Part shown: in pieces, positions 7,664 through 15,661 of the stretch
Layout: each line of letters starts with the position of its first letter
How positions within the stretch are numbered: position 1 is the stretch's first letter
Origin: Allobogoriella alba
Lineage (GTDB): Bacteria > Actinomycetota > Actinomycetes > Actinomycetales > Actinomycetaceae
Direction of reading: 5' to 3'
Assembly (NCBI RefSeq): GCF_042665525.1
Contig: NZ_JBHTCQ010000001.1
Location: 310,001 to 374,000, forward strand
Length of the DNA stretch: 64,000 nt
Notes under the pieces: model-generated
Databases searched by the model: none
Told to the model about the DNA's origin: nothing
Seen by the model: the letters and a program-made list of their open reading frames with translations, nothing else
Translations under genes and position numbers: made by a program

Positions 7664-9028
7664 ATGACGACCCTCGATCACCTGGACACCCTCCTCGGTG
7701 AGCGGTTGCTCCGCCCGGGGACCGACAGCTTCACGACGGCGACGCGGCTCGAGTTCGCCGGCCTGGACGACGATCGGCGGGTTCCCTCCGCCGTCGCGCA
7801 GGTCACCGGGCCGGACGACGTCGCCGCCGCACTGCGAGCGGCGCGGGAGTCCGGCGCGCCGGTCGCGGTCCGCACCGGCGGCCACAGCTACGCCCGACAT
7901 CCCGCCCTCGCGGGCGCCGTGGTGATCGACACCCGACGCATGGACGGGGTGGAGATCGACGCCGAACGCCGGCTCGGGTGGGCGCAGGGCGGCGTGCTGG
8001 CCCGCGCCTACACCGACGCCGCCTTCGCGCACGGGCTCGCGACCGGCTTCGGCGACACCCCCACCGTCGGCGTCGCCGGGCTCACCCTCGGCGGCGGAAT
8101 CGGCTTCCTCAGCCGCCGCGACGGCCTGACGATCGACAACCTCCTCTCGGCCGAGGTGGTGCTCGCGGACGGCTCCGTGGTGACCGCGGACGCCGACCAG
8201 CATCCCGACCTCTTCTGGGCCCTACGGGGCGGTGGCGGGAACTTCGGCGTCGTCACCAAGCTCGGGCTGCGGCTGACCCCGACCACCATGGTGACGGGCG
8301 GGATGTTGGTCTTCGACCCCACGCCCGCCCTCGTGGCGGGCCTGCTCACCGCGCTCCTGGCGGCGCCCGACGAGCTCTCCGCCATGGTCAACGTCATGCG
8401 GACCCCGCCGATGCCGTTCCTGCCGGCCGAGATGCACGGGCGGCCCGGCCTGCTGGTGCTGCCATGCTGGTCCGGACCGGCGGAGGACGCGGAGCGCGCG
8501 TTCGCGCCGATCCGCGCCCTCGGCGAGCCGGTGGTCGACACCGTCGGCGAGCAGCCCTACCCGGCCCTGCTCGAGGGGCCACCGGGAAGCGACCAGCCCG
8601 TCTTCCCGGATGTGCGCACAGGGTTCGTCGACGCCGTCGACGAGGAGTGGGCGGCAGCCGCCATCGACGTGGTGGCCACGGCACCCACCCCGATGGCCGT
8701 GGTGAACCTGCGCGTCATGGGCGGTGCGATCGCCCGGGTATCGACCGACGCGACGGCCTTCGCGCACCGCGACCGCGGCATCATGGCATCGGTCGGCGCA
8801 ATGTTCTTCGACCCCACCCTCGCCCCGGCCGCACAGGAATGGACGGCGAGCGCCGCGCGCAGGCTGACGACCGGTACGGCCGGGTACGTGAACTTCATGA
8901 CCGGCGCCGCGGCGTCGGACGTGGAGGCCGCCTACCCGGGCGAGACGCTGGAGCGCCTGCGCGAGGTCAAGCGGACCTACGACCCGGAGAACGTCTTCCG
9001 CGCCGTGCACAACGTCCACCCCGCCTGA
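7664..9028 (+). CDS. FAD-binding oxidoreductase, berberine-bridge-enzyme type
   Basis: A 454-residue flavoprotein of the VAO/PCMH superfamily. The FAD-binding domain shows VAVRTGGHSYARHPALAG, where the His of GGHS is the usual site of covalent FAD linkage, then VAGLTLGGGIGFLSRRDGLT and LFWALRGGGGNFGVVT. The C-terminus has the BBE element (GETLERLREVKRTYDPENVF). Family members oxidise sugars, alkaloids and antibiotic intermediates; the substrate here is unknown. The start is backed by GGAGGTG 8 nt upstream. It is divergent from a MarR-type regulator, which presumably senses the substrate or a related compound. Confidence 0.92.
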   Translation: MTTLDHLDTLLGERLLRPGTDSFTTATRLEFAGLDDDRRVPSAVAQVTGPDDVAAALRAARESGAPVAVRTGGHSYARHPALAGAVVIDTRRMDGVEIDAERRLGWAQGGVLARAYTDAAFAHGLATGFGDTPTVGVAGLTLGGGIGFLSRRDGLTIDNLLSAEVVLADGSVVTADADQHPDLFWALRGGGGNFGVVTKLGLRLTPTTMVTGGMLVFDPTPALVAGLLTALLAAPDELSAMVNVMRTPPMPFLPAEMHGRPGLLVLPCWSGPAEDAERAFAPIRALGEPVVDTVGEQPYPALLEGPPGSDQPVFPDVRTGFVDAVDEEWAAAAIDVVATAPTPMAVVNLRVMGGAIARVSTDATAFAHRDRGIMASVGAMFFDPTLAPAAQEWTASAARRLTTGTAGYVNFMTGAAASDVEAAYPGETLERLREVKRTYDPENVFRAVHNVHPA

Positions 9029-9095
9029 CCGCACCGGTGAGCGGGAGGACCTGGCGACCAGATCCTCCCGCACCATCGGGTCGGGGACCCGCGGG

Positions 9096-9593
9096 TCACT
9101 CCCCGCCGACCCTGGTCATGGTGGACGGGTAGCCACCCCCACCCGGGTAGACCCACTCGCCGTCGACGACGTCGCCGTCCGCGTCGAAGGTCCCCTTGAA
9201 GTGGGCGGGATGCCCCTTCTCCAGGGCCCAGATCCACAGCGTGTCCCCGTCGATCTCGTAGACGTAGTCGAGGGTGTTGCCCTGCGAGTCGTAGAACCGC
9301 GAGTGCACGTGCTCGCTGGGGGCCTCGCCGAAGGGGCGCAGGTTCCCGATCACCTCGAAGCCGGTGATGGGCTGGCCGAACTGCTCGAGCTCGACGCGCT
9401 GGATCAGAAAGTAGCCACCCTCCATCCATTCGTACGTGACGGAGCCAGGGGCGCCGCCGGTGACCTCCCAAGTCCCGACGAGCCGGTCGAGCGCCCGCAG
9501 GGCCTCGCTCGGCTCGGGGGCGGCAGGGTAGGCCTCCTCCACCTCGGGTGCGACGTCGGTGGGCTCCTGCTGGTTCTGGGTCTGCTCGCTCAT
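9096..9593 (-). CDS. DUF1579-like small beta-barrel protein
   Basis: A 165-residue protein whose middle part (LVGTWEVTGG, YEWMEGGYFLIQRVE, SRFYDSQGN, FKGTFDADGDVVDGEW) resembles the DUF1579/lipocalin-like proteins common in actinobacteria. These probably form a beta-barrel; no enzymatic function is known. The first ~35 residues are acidic and low-complexity. Ahead of the ATG is AGAGAGGA, an adequate ribosome-binding site, which partly lies in the 3' arm of a strong 10-bp stem (9604-9640). Expression may therefore be controlled at translation. It is divergent from the DUF998 gene at 9778. Confidence 0.82.
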   Translation of the reverse strand: MSEQTQNQQEPTDVAPEVEEAYPAAPEPSEALRALDRLVGTWEVTGGAPGSVTYEWMEGGYFLIQRVELEQFGQPITGFEVIGNLRPFGEAPSEHVHSRFYDSQGNTLDYVYEIDGDTLWIWALEKGHPAHFKGTFDADGDVVDGEWVYPGGGGYPSTMTRVGGE

Positions 9594-9603
9594 CGATCTG
9601 TCC

Positions 9604-9640
9604 TCTCTGTGTGGGTGGGCCGATCGGCCGCACACAGAGA
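9604..9640 (-). promoter_or_regulatory. 5'-UTR stem-loop partly masking the ribosome-binding site
   Basis: TCTCTGTGTG (9604-9613) and CACACAGAGA (9631-9640) are perfect 10-bp inverted arms around a 17-nt loop that itself contains the palindrome GGCCGATCGGCC (9618-9629). On the minus-strand RNA the 3' arm ends within the AGAGAGGA Shine-Dalgarno of the gene starting at 9593. It may be a translational switch or an operator. Confidence 0.6.
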
Positions 9641-9777
9641 TCTCGAAGCCGTCCGACCGATCTCGACATGACGGCACAAGGAAAGGTCCGAGGAATTCTC
9701 GCGGGGCTCCCGACGGCAGATGTCGAGAACTGCCGCGCGGCTCCGAGGTAGCGGCACCACCTACCGAGGAGGAGATC

Positions 9778-10434
9778 ATGTCCAGCACCACCATGAACCG
9801 CATCGGCACCGCGGCCCTCACCGCGGCGCCCCGTACCGACCGCCGGCTCCTCGCCGGCGCCATCGCCGGCCCGTTCTTCGCCGTCTCCACCGTGACGCAG
9901 ATGGTGGCCCGGGAGGGTTTCGACCTGACCCGCCACCCAGTGAGCCAGCTCGCCACGGGCTCGCTCGGATGGGTCCAGATAGCCACCTTCGCGCTCACCG
10001 GGTTGGCCTTCCTGGCCCTGGCAACCGGCATGCGCCGCAGGCTCACCGGGTTCGGGCGCCGCGTCATCACCTTCGGCGTAGGCGTTCTCGGCGTCGGCTA
10101 CGTCGTGGCCGGGGTCTTCCCTGTGGACCCGCAGAACGGCTTCCCCGCAGGCGCTCCAGAAGGCTCGGTCGCAGACGTCTCGTGGCACGCCGCCATCCAC
10201 CTGACCGCCGCCGTCGTGGCGTACCTCGGCCTGGCCGTCGCGTGCATCGCCGCGGCGGTCCGTGCCGTCCGGAGCCGTGCGTTCGTTGCCGCAGCACTCC
10301 ATGGCCTGGTCGCCGTGGCGCTGCTGCTTCCCACCGCACCGCAGTTCGCCTACGTCCAGCTGGCATTGACCAGCCTCGTAGCCTTCTCGTGGATCACGGC
10401 GAATGCCCTTGTGCTGCGCCGTCGCACCGCGTGA
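9778..10434 (+). CDS. DUF998 family membrane protein
   Basis: A 218-residue integral membrane protein with about six hydrophobic helices. The motifs TRHPVSQLATGSLGWVQIATF and GVFPVDPQNGFP are typical of DUF998, a family of unknown function. GAGGAGGAG precedes the ATG. It ends 29 nt before the second DGPF gene and could be part of the same ECF42-controlled unit, because ECF42 neighbourhoods often carry small membrane or DGPF genes. The region upstream of it has half-sites TCTCGA at 9641 and 9661 and an inverted TCGAGA at 9723. Confidence 0.85.
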   Translation: MSSTTMNRIGTAALTAAPRTDRRLLAGAIAGPFFAVSTVTQMVAREGFDLTRHPVSQLATGSLGWVQIATFALTGLAFLALATGMRRRLTGFGRRVITFGVGVLGVGYVVAGVFPVDPQNGFPAGAPEGSVADVSWHAAIHLTAAVVAYLGLAVACIAAAVRAVRSRAFVAAALHGLVAVALLLPTAPQFAYVQLALTSLVAFSWITANALVLRRRTA

Positions 10435-10463
10435 CCGGTTCCGGCGGCACGAAGGAGAAGACG

Positions 10464-10835
10464 ATGAAGTACTTGCTGCTCAGCTATACGCCGGCCAGTG
10501 ACTGGGACGCAGAGACGGCCGATGAGCCCACACCCGACGCCCTCGAGGCCTTCGCGGCCTACCAGAAGTTCCAGGAGGAGCTCGAGGCGTCCGGGGAGTT
10601 CGTGACCAGCGAGGGACTCGGCCATCCTGCGGTGAGCGTCACGGTGCGGAAGTCGGAGGGCGGCGTGGTCGCCACCGACGGGCCGTACGCGGAGCTCAAG
10701 GAGGTCCTCGCGAGCTTTGCCGTCATCGACGTCGCGAGCCAGGACCGCGCCGTCGAGATCGTCAGCCGGATGGTGGAGGTGCTCGGCGAGCCGATGGAGA
10801 TCCGCCCGATCATGGGCGAGAACTTCGCCGGCTGA
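10464..10835 (+). CDS. YCII/DGPF-domain protein (second module)
   Basis: A 123-residue DGPF protein. It starts MKYLLLSYTP, and the motif reads TDGPYAELKEVLASFAVIDV, so Phe of DGPF is Tyr. It ends with the typical EIRPIMG. The start has GAAGGAGAAG just upstream. Eighteen nt separate it from the second ECF42-type sigma factor. It is only moderately similar to the first DGPF protein at 3595, mainly in the motif region, so the two modules are old paralogues and not a recent duplication. Confidence 0.9.
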   Translation: MKYLLLSYTPASDWDAETADEPTPDALEAFAAYQKFQEELEASGEFVTSEGLGHPAVSVTVRKSEGGVVATDGPYAELKEVLASFAVIDVASQDRAVEIVSRMVEVLGEPMEIRPIMGENFAG

Positions 10836-10853
10836 ACCCCGAGCACCGCACCG

Positions 10854-12074
10854 GTGGACGTCCACCTCGAGGACCTGCTGCGTCGCGAGGCGCCGCAGGT
10901 CCTCGGGGCGCTCGTGCGCCGGTTCGGCCGGTTCGACGTGGCCGAGGACGCCGTGCAGGAAGCGCTTCTTGCGGCCAGCCGGCAGTGGCCGGAGGACGGC
11001 GTGCCGGACAACCCCAGGACCTGGCTGATCCGCGTCGGCTACCGGAGGATGGTGGACCTGCTGCGCTCGGAGCAGGCGCGGCACCGCCGCGAGATCGAGG
11101 TCGGCGTCGCCGAGGTCCTCCGGCCGGCCACGCCGGCAGCCCAGTCCGACGACAGCCTCACGCTGCTGATGCTGTGCTGCCACCCCGCGCTCAGCGAGGT
11201 CTCGCGCGTCGCGCTCACCCTCCGTGCCGTCGGAGGTCTCACGACTGCGGAGATCGCCCACGCCTACGGCGTCACCGAGACGACCATGGGCACCCGGATC
11301 TCGCGGGCCAAGCAGACCCTGCAGCGCGCGGGTGCCCGCTTCACGCCGCCGGACGACGACGAGCGCACCGAACGGCTGTCCGCGGTCCGCGCGGTGCTGT
11401 ACCTCATCTACAACGAGGGCTACACCGCGAGCGCCGGCGAGACCCTCGGCCGGCTCGACCTCGCCGACGAGGCCATCAGACTGACCCGGCTCCTGCACCG
11501 TTCGTCCCCGGACCCGGAGTCCACCGGACTGCTCGCCCTCGCGCTGCTGACCGATTCGCGGCGGGACGCCCGGACGGGTGCCGACCAGCAGCTGGTCCCG
11601 CTGTCCGAGCAGGACCGCTCAGTTTGGGACCGGGGTCGGATCGCCGAGGGGACGGCGCTGATCGACAGCGTCTGGGGCCGGTCCGAACCGGGTCCGTACC
11701 AGGTCCAGGCGGCCATCGCGTCGGTGCACGCGCAGGCCAGGACGCCCGAGGAGACCGACTGGGCCCAGATCGCGGCCCTCTACCTGGTCCTGGAGCAGCA
11801 GACTCCCACCGGGCTTGTCCGGCTGGGCCGTGTGGTCGCCGTCGCGCACGCGTACGGCGCCGTCGACGCACTGCCCGTCCTCGACGAGCTGGACCAACGG
11901 CACCGCCTGACCAAGGACCCGTTGACGAAGCAGCGCACGCACGCGGTGCGGGCTCACCTCCTGGAGATGGTGGGCGACACCCGCGGCGCCGCGCAGAGCT
12001 ATCGCACCGCCGCCGACCTGACCGGGAACGCGGTGGAGCGGGCCTACCTGATGCGGCGGGCCTCCCGGCTGTGA
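10854..12074 (+). CDS. ECF sigma factor with C-terminal extension (ECF42 type, second copy)
   Basis: A 406-residue sigma factor of the same architecture as the one at 3984. Region 2 is in DVAEDAVQEALLAASRQW and TWLIRVGYRRMVDLLR. Region 4 is in VGGLTTAEIAHAYGVTETTMGTRISRAKQTL. The long tail has YLIYNEGYTASAG, a hallmark of this group, and FQ/YQVQAAIASVHAQA. GTG start, no obvious Shine-Dalgarno, so translation may depend on coupling with the DGPF gene. It probably directs transcription of its own DGPF operon. Having two such modules within 9 kb raises the question of promoter specificity. Confidence 0.92.
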   Translation: MDVHLEDLLRREAPQVLGALVRRFGRFDVAEDAVQEALLAASRQWPEDGVPDNPRTWLIRVGYRRMVDLLRSEQARHRREIEVGVAEVLRPATPAAQSDDSLTLLMLCCHPALSEVSRVALTLRAVGGLTTAEIAHAYGVTETTMGTRISRAKQTLQRAGARFTPPDDDERTERLSAVRAVLYLIYNEGYTASAGETLGRLDLADEAIRLTRLLHRSSPDPESTGLLALALLTDSRRDARTGADQQLVPLSEQDRSVWDRGRIAEGTALIDSVWGRSEPGPYQVQAAIASVHAQARTPEETDWAQIAALYLVLEQQTPTGLVRLGRVVAVAHAYGAVDALPVLDELDQRHRLTKDPLTKQRTHAVRAHLLEMVGDTRGAAQSYRTAADLTGNAVERAYLMRRASRL

Positions 12075-12150
12075 CCGGGCGGCGAGATCCAAGCCGGCCG
12101 ACGCACCGCCCGAGCTGCGGGCCGCGCCACCCCGTGCCACAGTCGGGAGC

Positions 12151-12348
12151 ATGGCACGTTCGCCGAAGAAGACCGGCCTCGCTGTCGGGGCTGTGCTCGC
12201 ACAGCTCGTCGCCGGTCCATTGACCCTCCGGGACATCTCCCGCCGTCGTGACCGGCAGATCCGAGGCCCACGCCTGCTGTGGCAGATCTGGGCGGGCACC
12301 AACCTCCTCGGCGTTGCCGCGTACTGGACGGTGGGCCGCAAGGACTGA
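12151..12348 (+). CDS. Small two-helix membrane protein
   Basis: A 65-residue protein with two hydrophobic segments (GLAVGAVLAQLVAGPLTL and LLWQIWAGTNLLGVAAYWTV) separated by a strongly basic loop (RDISRRRDRQIRGPR). It looks like the short membrane proteins found widely in actinobacteria, somewhat like the phospholipase-D N-terminal transmembrane domain. The function is unknown. It lies between the sigma-factor gene and the convergent AraC gene. The length is right for a complete protein and coding-type GC bias at third positions is present. Confidence 0.65.
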   Translation: MARSPKKTGLAVGAVLAQLVAGPLTLRDISRRRDRQIRGPRLLWQIWAGTNLLGVAAYWTVGRKD

Positions 12349-12356
12349 CCGGACGC

Positions 12357-13076
12357 TCAGAAGGTGCCGGGCGTCCGACCGAGCATCGCCGTGCTGGTCC
12401 GCGTCAGGTGCGCCTGGTCCGCGAACCCGGACTCGGCGCCCGCGCGGGCGATCGGAGACCGCGGCAGCAGCGCGATCGCTTCGCGTAGCCGGTGCCACCG
12501 CATGATCGCGCCGAACGTGGTGCCTGCGTGCTCGCGGAGCATGCGGCGGACGTGCTGCGGGCTCACGCCGAGCCGTGCCGCGAGGTCCCCGATCGTCGTC
12601 GTGCTGGTCATCCGGCGAAGGGCGGCACCGACCGGATGCTGGTCGGGGCCGAGGACGTCGGCCAGGCCGGCGGGGATCCGGGCCGCCCGGTGGTGGCCAC
12701 CCGCCTCGGCGTCGAGCTCCTCGAGCAGCCATTCGCCTCGTCGCCGACCCAGGTCGAGCACGCGGTCGGTCCGCTCGAGTGCGGCCTGCCCCGGGTCCAC
12801 GAAGAGGGCGCTGTAGGCCCCGTGGGCGGTGGCGGAGTTCGGCAGGCCTGGCGGTACCAGGAGCGACCAGCCCGCATGGATGCCACTCGGTGACGCGACC
12901 TCAACCGGCGCGTCACGACCGACGACGACCTTCACCGCCGGCATGCGATGTACCCGCACCCGGTGCGAAGCGTGCTCGGTGAAGACGGTGCGGCCGCCAG
13001 GCGCACGGCGGAGGTCCGGGCGCTCATCCTGTTCAAGACGCGGGGCCGGGCCGTGGCGCACCGTGCTCACATGCAT
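12357..13076 (-). CDS. AraC-family transcriptional regulator
   Basis: A regulator of up to 239 residues. The C-terminal AraC domain shows TIGDLAARLGVSPQHVRRMLREHAGTTFGAIMRWHRLREA and the second HTH region AGAESGFADQAHLTRTSTAMLGRTPGTF, both complete. The N-terminal part has a short cupin-like section (AVKVVVGRDAPVEVAS). The start is uncertain: the ATG at 13076 keeps cupin-like residues but overlaps the divergent DoxX start, while the ATG at 12944 (MPAVKVVV) leaves room for a promoter. It probably controls the divergent DoxX-like gene. Confidence 0.82.
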   Translation of the reverse strand: MHVSTVRHGPAPRLEQDERPDLRRAPGGRTVFTEHASHRVRVHRMPAVKVVVGRDAPVEVASPSGIHAGWSLLVPPGLPNSATAHGAYSALFVDPGQAALERTDRVLDLGRRRGEWLLEELDAEAGGHHRAARIPAGLADVLGPDQHPVGAALRRMTSTTTIGDLAARLGVSPQHVRRMLREHAGTTFGAIMRWHRLREAIALLPRSPIARAGAESGFADQAHLTRTSTAMLGRTPGTF

Positions 13077-13436
13077 GAGATCGCCTCCGTCGTCCTGGCC
13101 ATCTTCCTCCTCGTCGCCGGCGTGGTCCACGGTGTCGCGCCGGCGCGGGTGCAGTCGCTGGTCCCGGAGTGGTGGCCGGCCAAGCGCGCCACGGTCTATC
13201 TCTCGGGCCTGGCCGAGCTGGTCCTCGGTGTCGGGCTGCTCGTCGCCTCCACGCGCGCCACGGCCGGACTGCTCGCGGCCGTCCTGTTCGTCGCCTACGC
13301 CGGCGTGCACGCGGATGACGCCCGGCACGCGCGCACCGCGACCACCCGGTTCGGCTCACCGCTCGGCGTCACGGGACGGGTGTTGGCGAACCTGGGGTAC
13401 GCGGCGTGGGCGGGCTACGTCGCCGTGGGCGGCTGA
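13071..13436 (+). CDS. DoxX-family membrane protein
   Basis: A 121-residue protein with four hydrophobic helices. The pattern VVHGVAPARVQSLVPEWWP then YLSGLAELVLGVGLLV is typical of DoxX-like proteins, small membrane proteins linked to quinone or redox processes without settled function. The start is taken at MHEIASVVL. The start overlaps the longest version of the divergent AraC gene, and the last 68 bp overlap the convergent TetR gene, so it is tightly packed between two regulators. Confidence 0.8.
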   Translation: MHEIASVVLAIFLLVAGVVHGVAPARVQSLVPEWWPAKRATVYLSGLAELVLGVGLLVASTRATAGLLAAVLFVAYAGVHADDARHARTATTRFGSPLGVTGRVLANLGYAAWAGYVAVGG

Positions 13437-13971
13437 CCGGTCGCATCGATGAGGCCAGCCAGGCCGCGATCCGGTCCTCCGCGGGCAGGAGGTCTCCGCC
13501 GTAGGTGACCGCCCGTAGCAGCAGCCCGTCGAGGGCGGACAGAATCATCTCCGCGTTCCCGGGGTCGGCACCCACCGCCGCCATGCGCTCCCGCAGCTCC
13601 GCGGTGAGCAGCCGGTGCCCGGCGAGGGTCGTGTCCGGCACGACCAGCTGGAGGTGGTAGCGCGCCCGGACCACCTCGGCGGTCCAGGGCTCGACGGCGG
13701 CGCGCACGAAACGCGCCAGGGTGCCGGCGAGCGCCTGGACGTCGGCCGGCTCCCCACCGGCCCATGACCGTTCCCAGAGCTCGCGGTCGAGCTCCAGCAT
13801 GCGCTCGACGATGCCGGCAAGGAGCTGGGCGCGACGGCCGAAGAGGTTCGCCGTGCTGCCGGCCGGCAGGCCCGCCTCGCGGTCCGTCGCCCGGTGGGTC
13901 AGGCCGCGGGGACCCTCGCGCCCGAGCACCCGGACGGCGGCGTCGAGGACGGTCTGGCGGCGGGACGTCAT
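13369..13971 (-). CDS. TetR-family transcriptional regulator
   Basis: A 200-residue repressor with the N-terminal HTH typical of TetR proteins (TVLDAAVRVLGREGPRGLTHRATDREAGLPAGSTANLF) followed by an all-helical ligand domain. The last ~22 residues (RPRRRSPPTPRTPGSP) are Pro/Arg-rich and overlap the DoxX gene on the other strand; they may be a poorly constrained tail. Divergent from the FAD monooxygenase gene with only 41 bp between the start codons, where an ACAACA-TC-TGTTGT palindrome is the probable operator for both. Confidence 0.92.
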   Translation of the reverse strand: MTSRRQTVLDAAVRVLGREGPRGLTHRATDREAGLPAGSTANLFGRRAQLLAGIVERMLELDRELWERSWAGGEPADVQALAGTLARFVRAAVEPWTAEVVRARYHLQLVVPDTTLAGHRLLTAELRERMAAVGADPGNAEMILSALDGLLLRAVTYGGDLLPAEDRIAAWLASSMRPVSRPRRRSPPTPRTPGSPTPVP

Positions 13972-13987
13972 TCCGCCAGACTGGCAG

Positions 13988-14006
13988 ACAACATCTGTTG
14001 TACGCT
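13988..14006. promoter_or_regulatory. TetR operator and -10 of the monooxygenase gene
   Basis: ACAACA (13988-13993), TC, TGTTGT (13996-14001) is a perfect 6-bp dyad in the 41-bp divergent region. Its right end abuts TACGCT (14001-14006), a TANNNT -10 box exactly 6 nt before the ATG at 14013. Bound repressor would cover the promoter. Confidence 0.65.
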
Positions 14007-14012
14007 GGCGAC

Positions 14013-15053
14013 ATGACGGAGATCCACGTGGTCGGCGCCGGCGTCGCGGGGCTCACGGTGGCCGGGATGCTGCCCCGCACCTGGGACGTCCACCTGCACG
14101 AGGCCGCCTGGCAGGGCCGCGCCGTGCCGACGGTCTTCGGGATGTGGCCCGCAGCCATGCGGGTGGTCGAGCGGCTCGGCCTGGCTGAGGCCGTCCACGC
14201 GCGGGCCACACACCTCGAGGATGCTCGCGTCCATGACCGCACCGGCCGCGTCCTCGCCGCGGTCGGTGGTCAGGACGTGTGGCTGATCTCCCGGCCGGAC
14301 CTCATCGACCTGCTCCGCCGACGGCTGCCCGAGCACGTCACCGTGCACCACGGGCGCGTCGAGGGCCCGGACCAGCTCGGCGGCGACCTCGTCGTCGGCG
14401 CCGACGGTGTGCACAGCGTGGTCCGGCGCGAGTGGTGGGGCCGCGCGGCGGCACCACGCACCCTCGGCGTGACGGCGGTCCGCGGGGTGATCGACGAGCC
14501 GACGACCCACACGTCGCTCGGCGAGTACTGGGGTTCGGGCGTCATGTTCGGCATGACGCCGCGCGCGACCGGTGGCACCAACTGGTTCGCGACCGTCCCG
14601 CGCCGGCGCTTCTCGGGTGCGGCCGAGGCGCTGGAGCACCTCCGCCGTCGTCTCGCCTCCTTCGCGGACGTGCCGCAGCAGGTGCTCGCGGCCGCGATCC
14701 CGGAGCAGACCCTCGTGAACGACCTGTGGGCCTCACGATGGCCGGGTCGCCTCCTCCGTGACCGAACTGTGCTCGTCGGCGACGCGGCGCACGCCATGTC
14801 CCCGAGCCTCGGGCGCGGCGCGTGCGAGTCGCTCCTCGATGCCTACGTGCTGGGCGAGGCGTTGCGGACCCTTCCGCGCCGTGCCGCGCTCCGGCGCTAC
14901 GAACGGAGCCGGCTGCTCCCGCCGCAGGCGGTCCGCGTCGCCTCGACCGCGGCCCTGCGCGTCGCGACGGCACGCCGCGAACGGGTGCGCAACGCGCTCG
15001 TCTCCGCACTGCCGACACCACGACCGCCAGGAGCCGCAGACCTGGTTGGATGA
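14013..15053 (+). CDS. FAD-dependent monooxygenase
   Basis: A 346-residue class A flavin monooxygenase (p-hydroxybenzoate-hydroxylase fold). It has the dinucleotide-binding GxGxxG at the N-terminus (VVGAGVAGLTVAG), a central DLVVGADGVHSVVRR and the second FAD motif VLVGDAAHAMSPSLGRGA. Such enzymes hydroxylate aromatic or polyketide substrates with NAD(P)H and oxygen. It is under probable control of the divergent TetR regulator, which suggests induction by a xenobiotic or antibiotic. The mRNA is probably leaderless. The stop is 4 nt before the Nudix start, so the two form an operon. Confidence 0.92.
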   Translation: MTEIHVVGAGVAGLTVAGMLPRTWDVHLHEAAWQGRAVPTVFGMWPAAMRVVERLGLAEAVHARATHLEDARVHDRTGRVLAAVGGQDVWLISRPDLIDLLRRRLPEHVTVHHGRVEGPDQLGGDLVVGADGVHSVVRREWWGRAAAPRTLGVTAVRGVIDEPTTHTSLGEYWGSGVMFGMTPRATGGTNWFATVPRRRFSGAAEALEHLRRRLASFADVPQQVLAAAIPEQTLVNDLWASRWPGRLLRDRTVLVGDAAHAMSPSLGRGACESLLDAYVLGEALRTLPRRAALRRYERSRLLPPQAVRVASTAALRVATARRERVRNALVSALPTPRPPGAADLVG

Positions 15054-15057
15054 CCGC

Positions 15058-15612
15058 ATGGCCTCTTGGCAGACCGGCGCGAGTCGCGTCGTCTACGAGA
15101 ACCCGTGGCTGACCGTCCGGGAGGACGAGGTGATCCGCCCCGACGGCTCGCCGGGCCGCTACGGCGTCGTGCGGCTGAACAACCCGGCGGTCTTCGTCGT
15201 GCCGGTGACTGACGCCGGCGAGGTGCTCCTGATCCGTCAGCACCGCTACCCGATCGGGCGCGAGTCGCTGGAGGTCCCGGCCGGCGGCACGGACGGCGAG
15301 GAGCCGATCGTCGCCGCGCGCCGAGAGCTGGTGGAGGAGACGGGGCACGTCGCCGAGGTGTGGCAGGAGCTCGGGCCGACCTACTCGCTCAACGGCGTGA
15401 GCGACGCCCCGGGCACCATCTTCCTCGCGCGCGGCCTCTCGCCCGATCCGTCAGGCCGGCACGCGACCACGACGGCGGAGGAGGGCATCACCGAGGTACG
15501 CGCGGTCCCGTGGGCCGAGGTGATCGACCTCGTCCGCAGCGGTGAGATCCACGACGGCGAGACCATGGCGGCCCTGCTGCACGCCGCCATCGCCCTCGGC
15601 CGGCTGGCCTGA
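15058..15612 (+). CDS. Nudix hydrolase, ADP-ribose pyrophosphatase type
   Basis: A 184-residue Nudix protein. The Nudix box is recognisable as GGTDGEEPIVAARRELVEET with the catalytic REx2EE core. One residue fewer than usual lies between the first Gly and the following Glu. Flanking sequence (VLLIRQHRYPIGRESLEVPAG, YSLNGVSDAPGTIFLARGL) resembles ADP-ribose/NDP-sugar hydrolases. It would cleave a nucleoside diphosphate linked to another group. The gene follows the monooxygenase by 4 nt. Confidence 0.9.
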   Translation: MASWQTGASRVVYENPWLTVREDEVIRPDGSPGRYGVVRLNNPAVFVVPVTDAGEVLLIRQHRYPIGRESLEVPAGGTDGEEPIVAARRELVEETGHVAEVWQELGPTYSLNGVSDAPGTIFLARGLSPDPSGRHATTTAEEGITEVRAVPWAEVIDLVRSGEIHDGETMAALLHAAIALGRLA

Positions 15613-15661
15613 CACCCGGATCTCTGGACCGGTCGGGTCCGCGCGGCGAGGATGACTCGTG

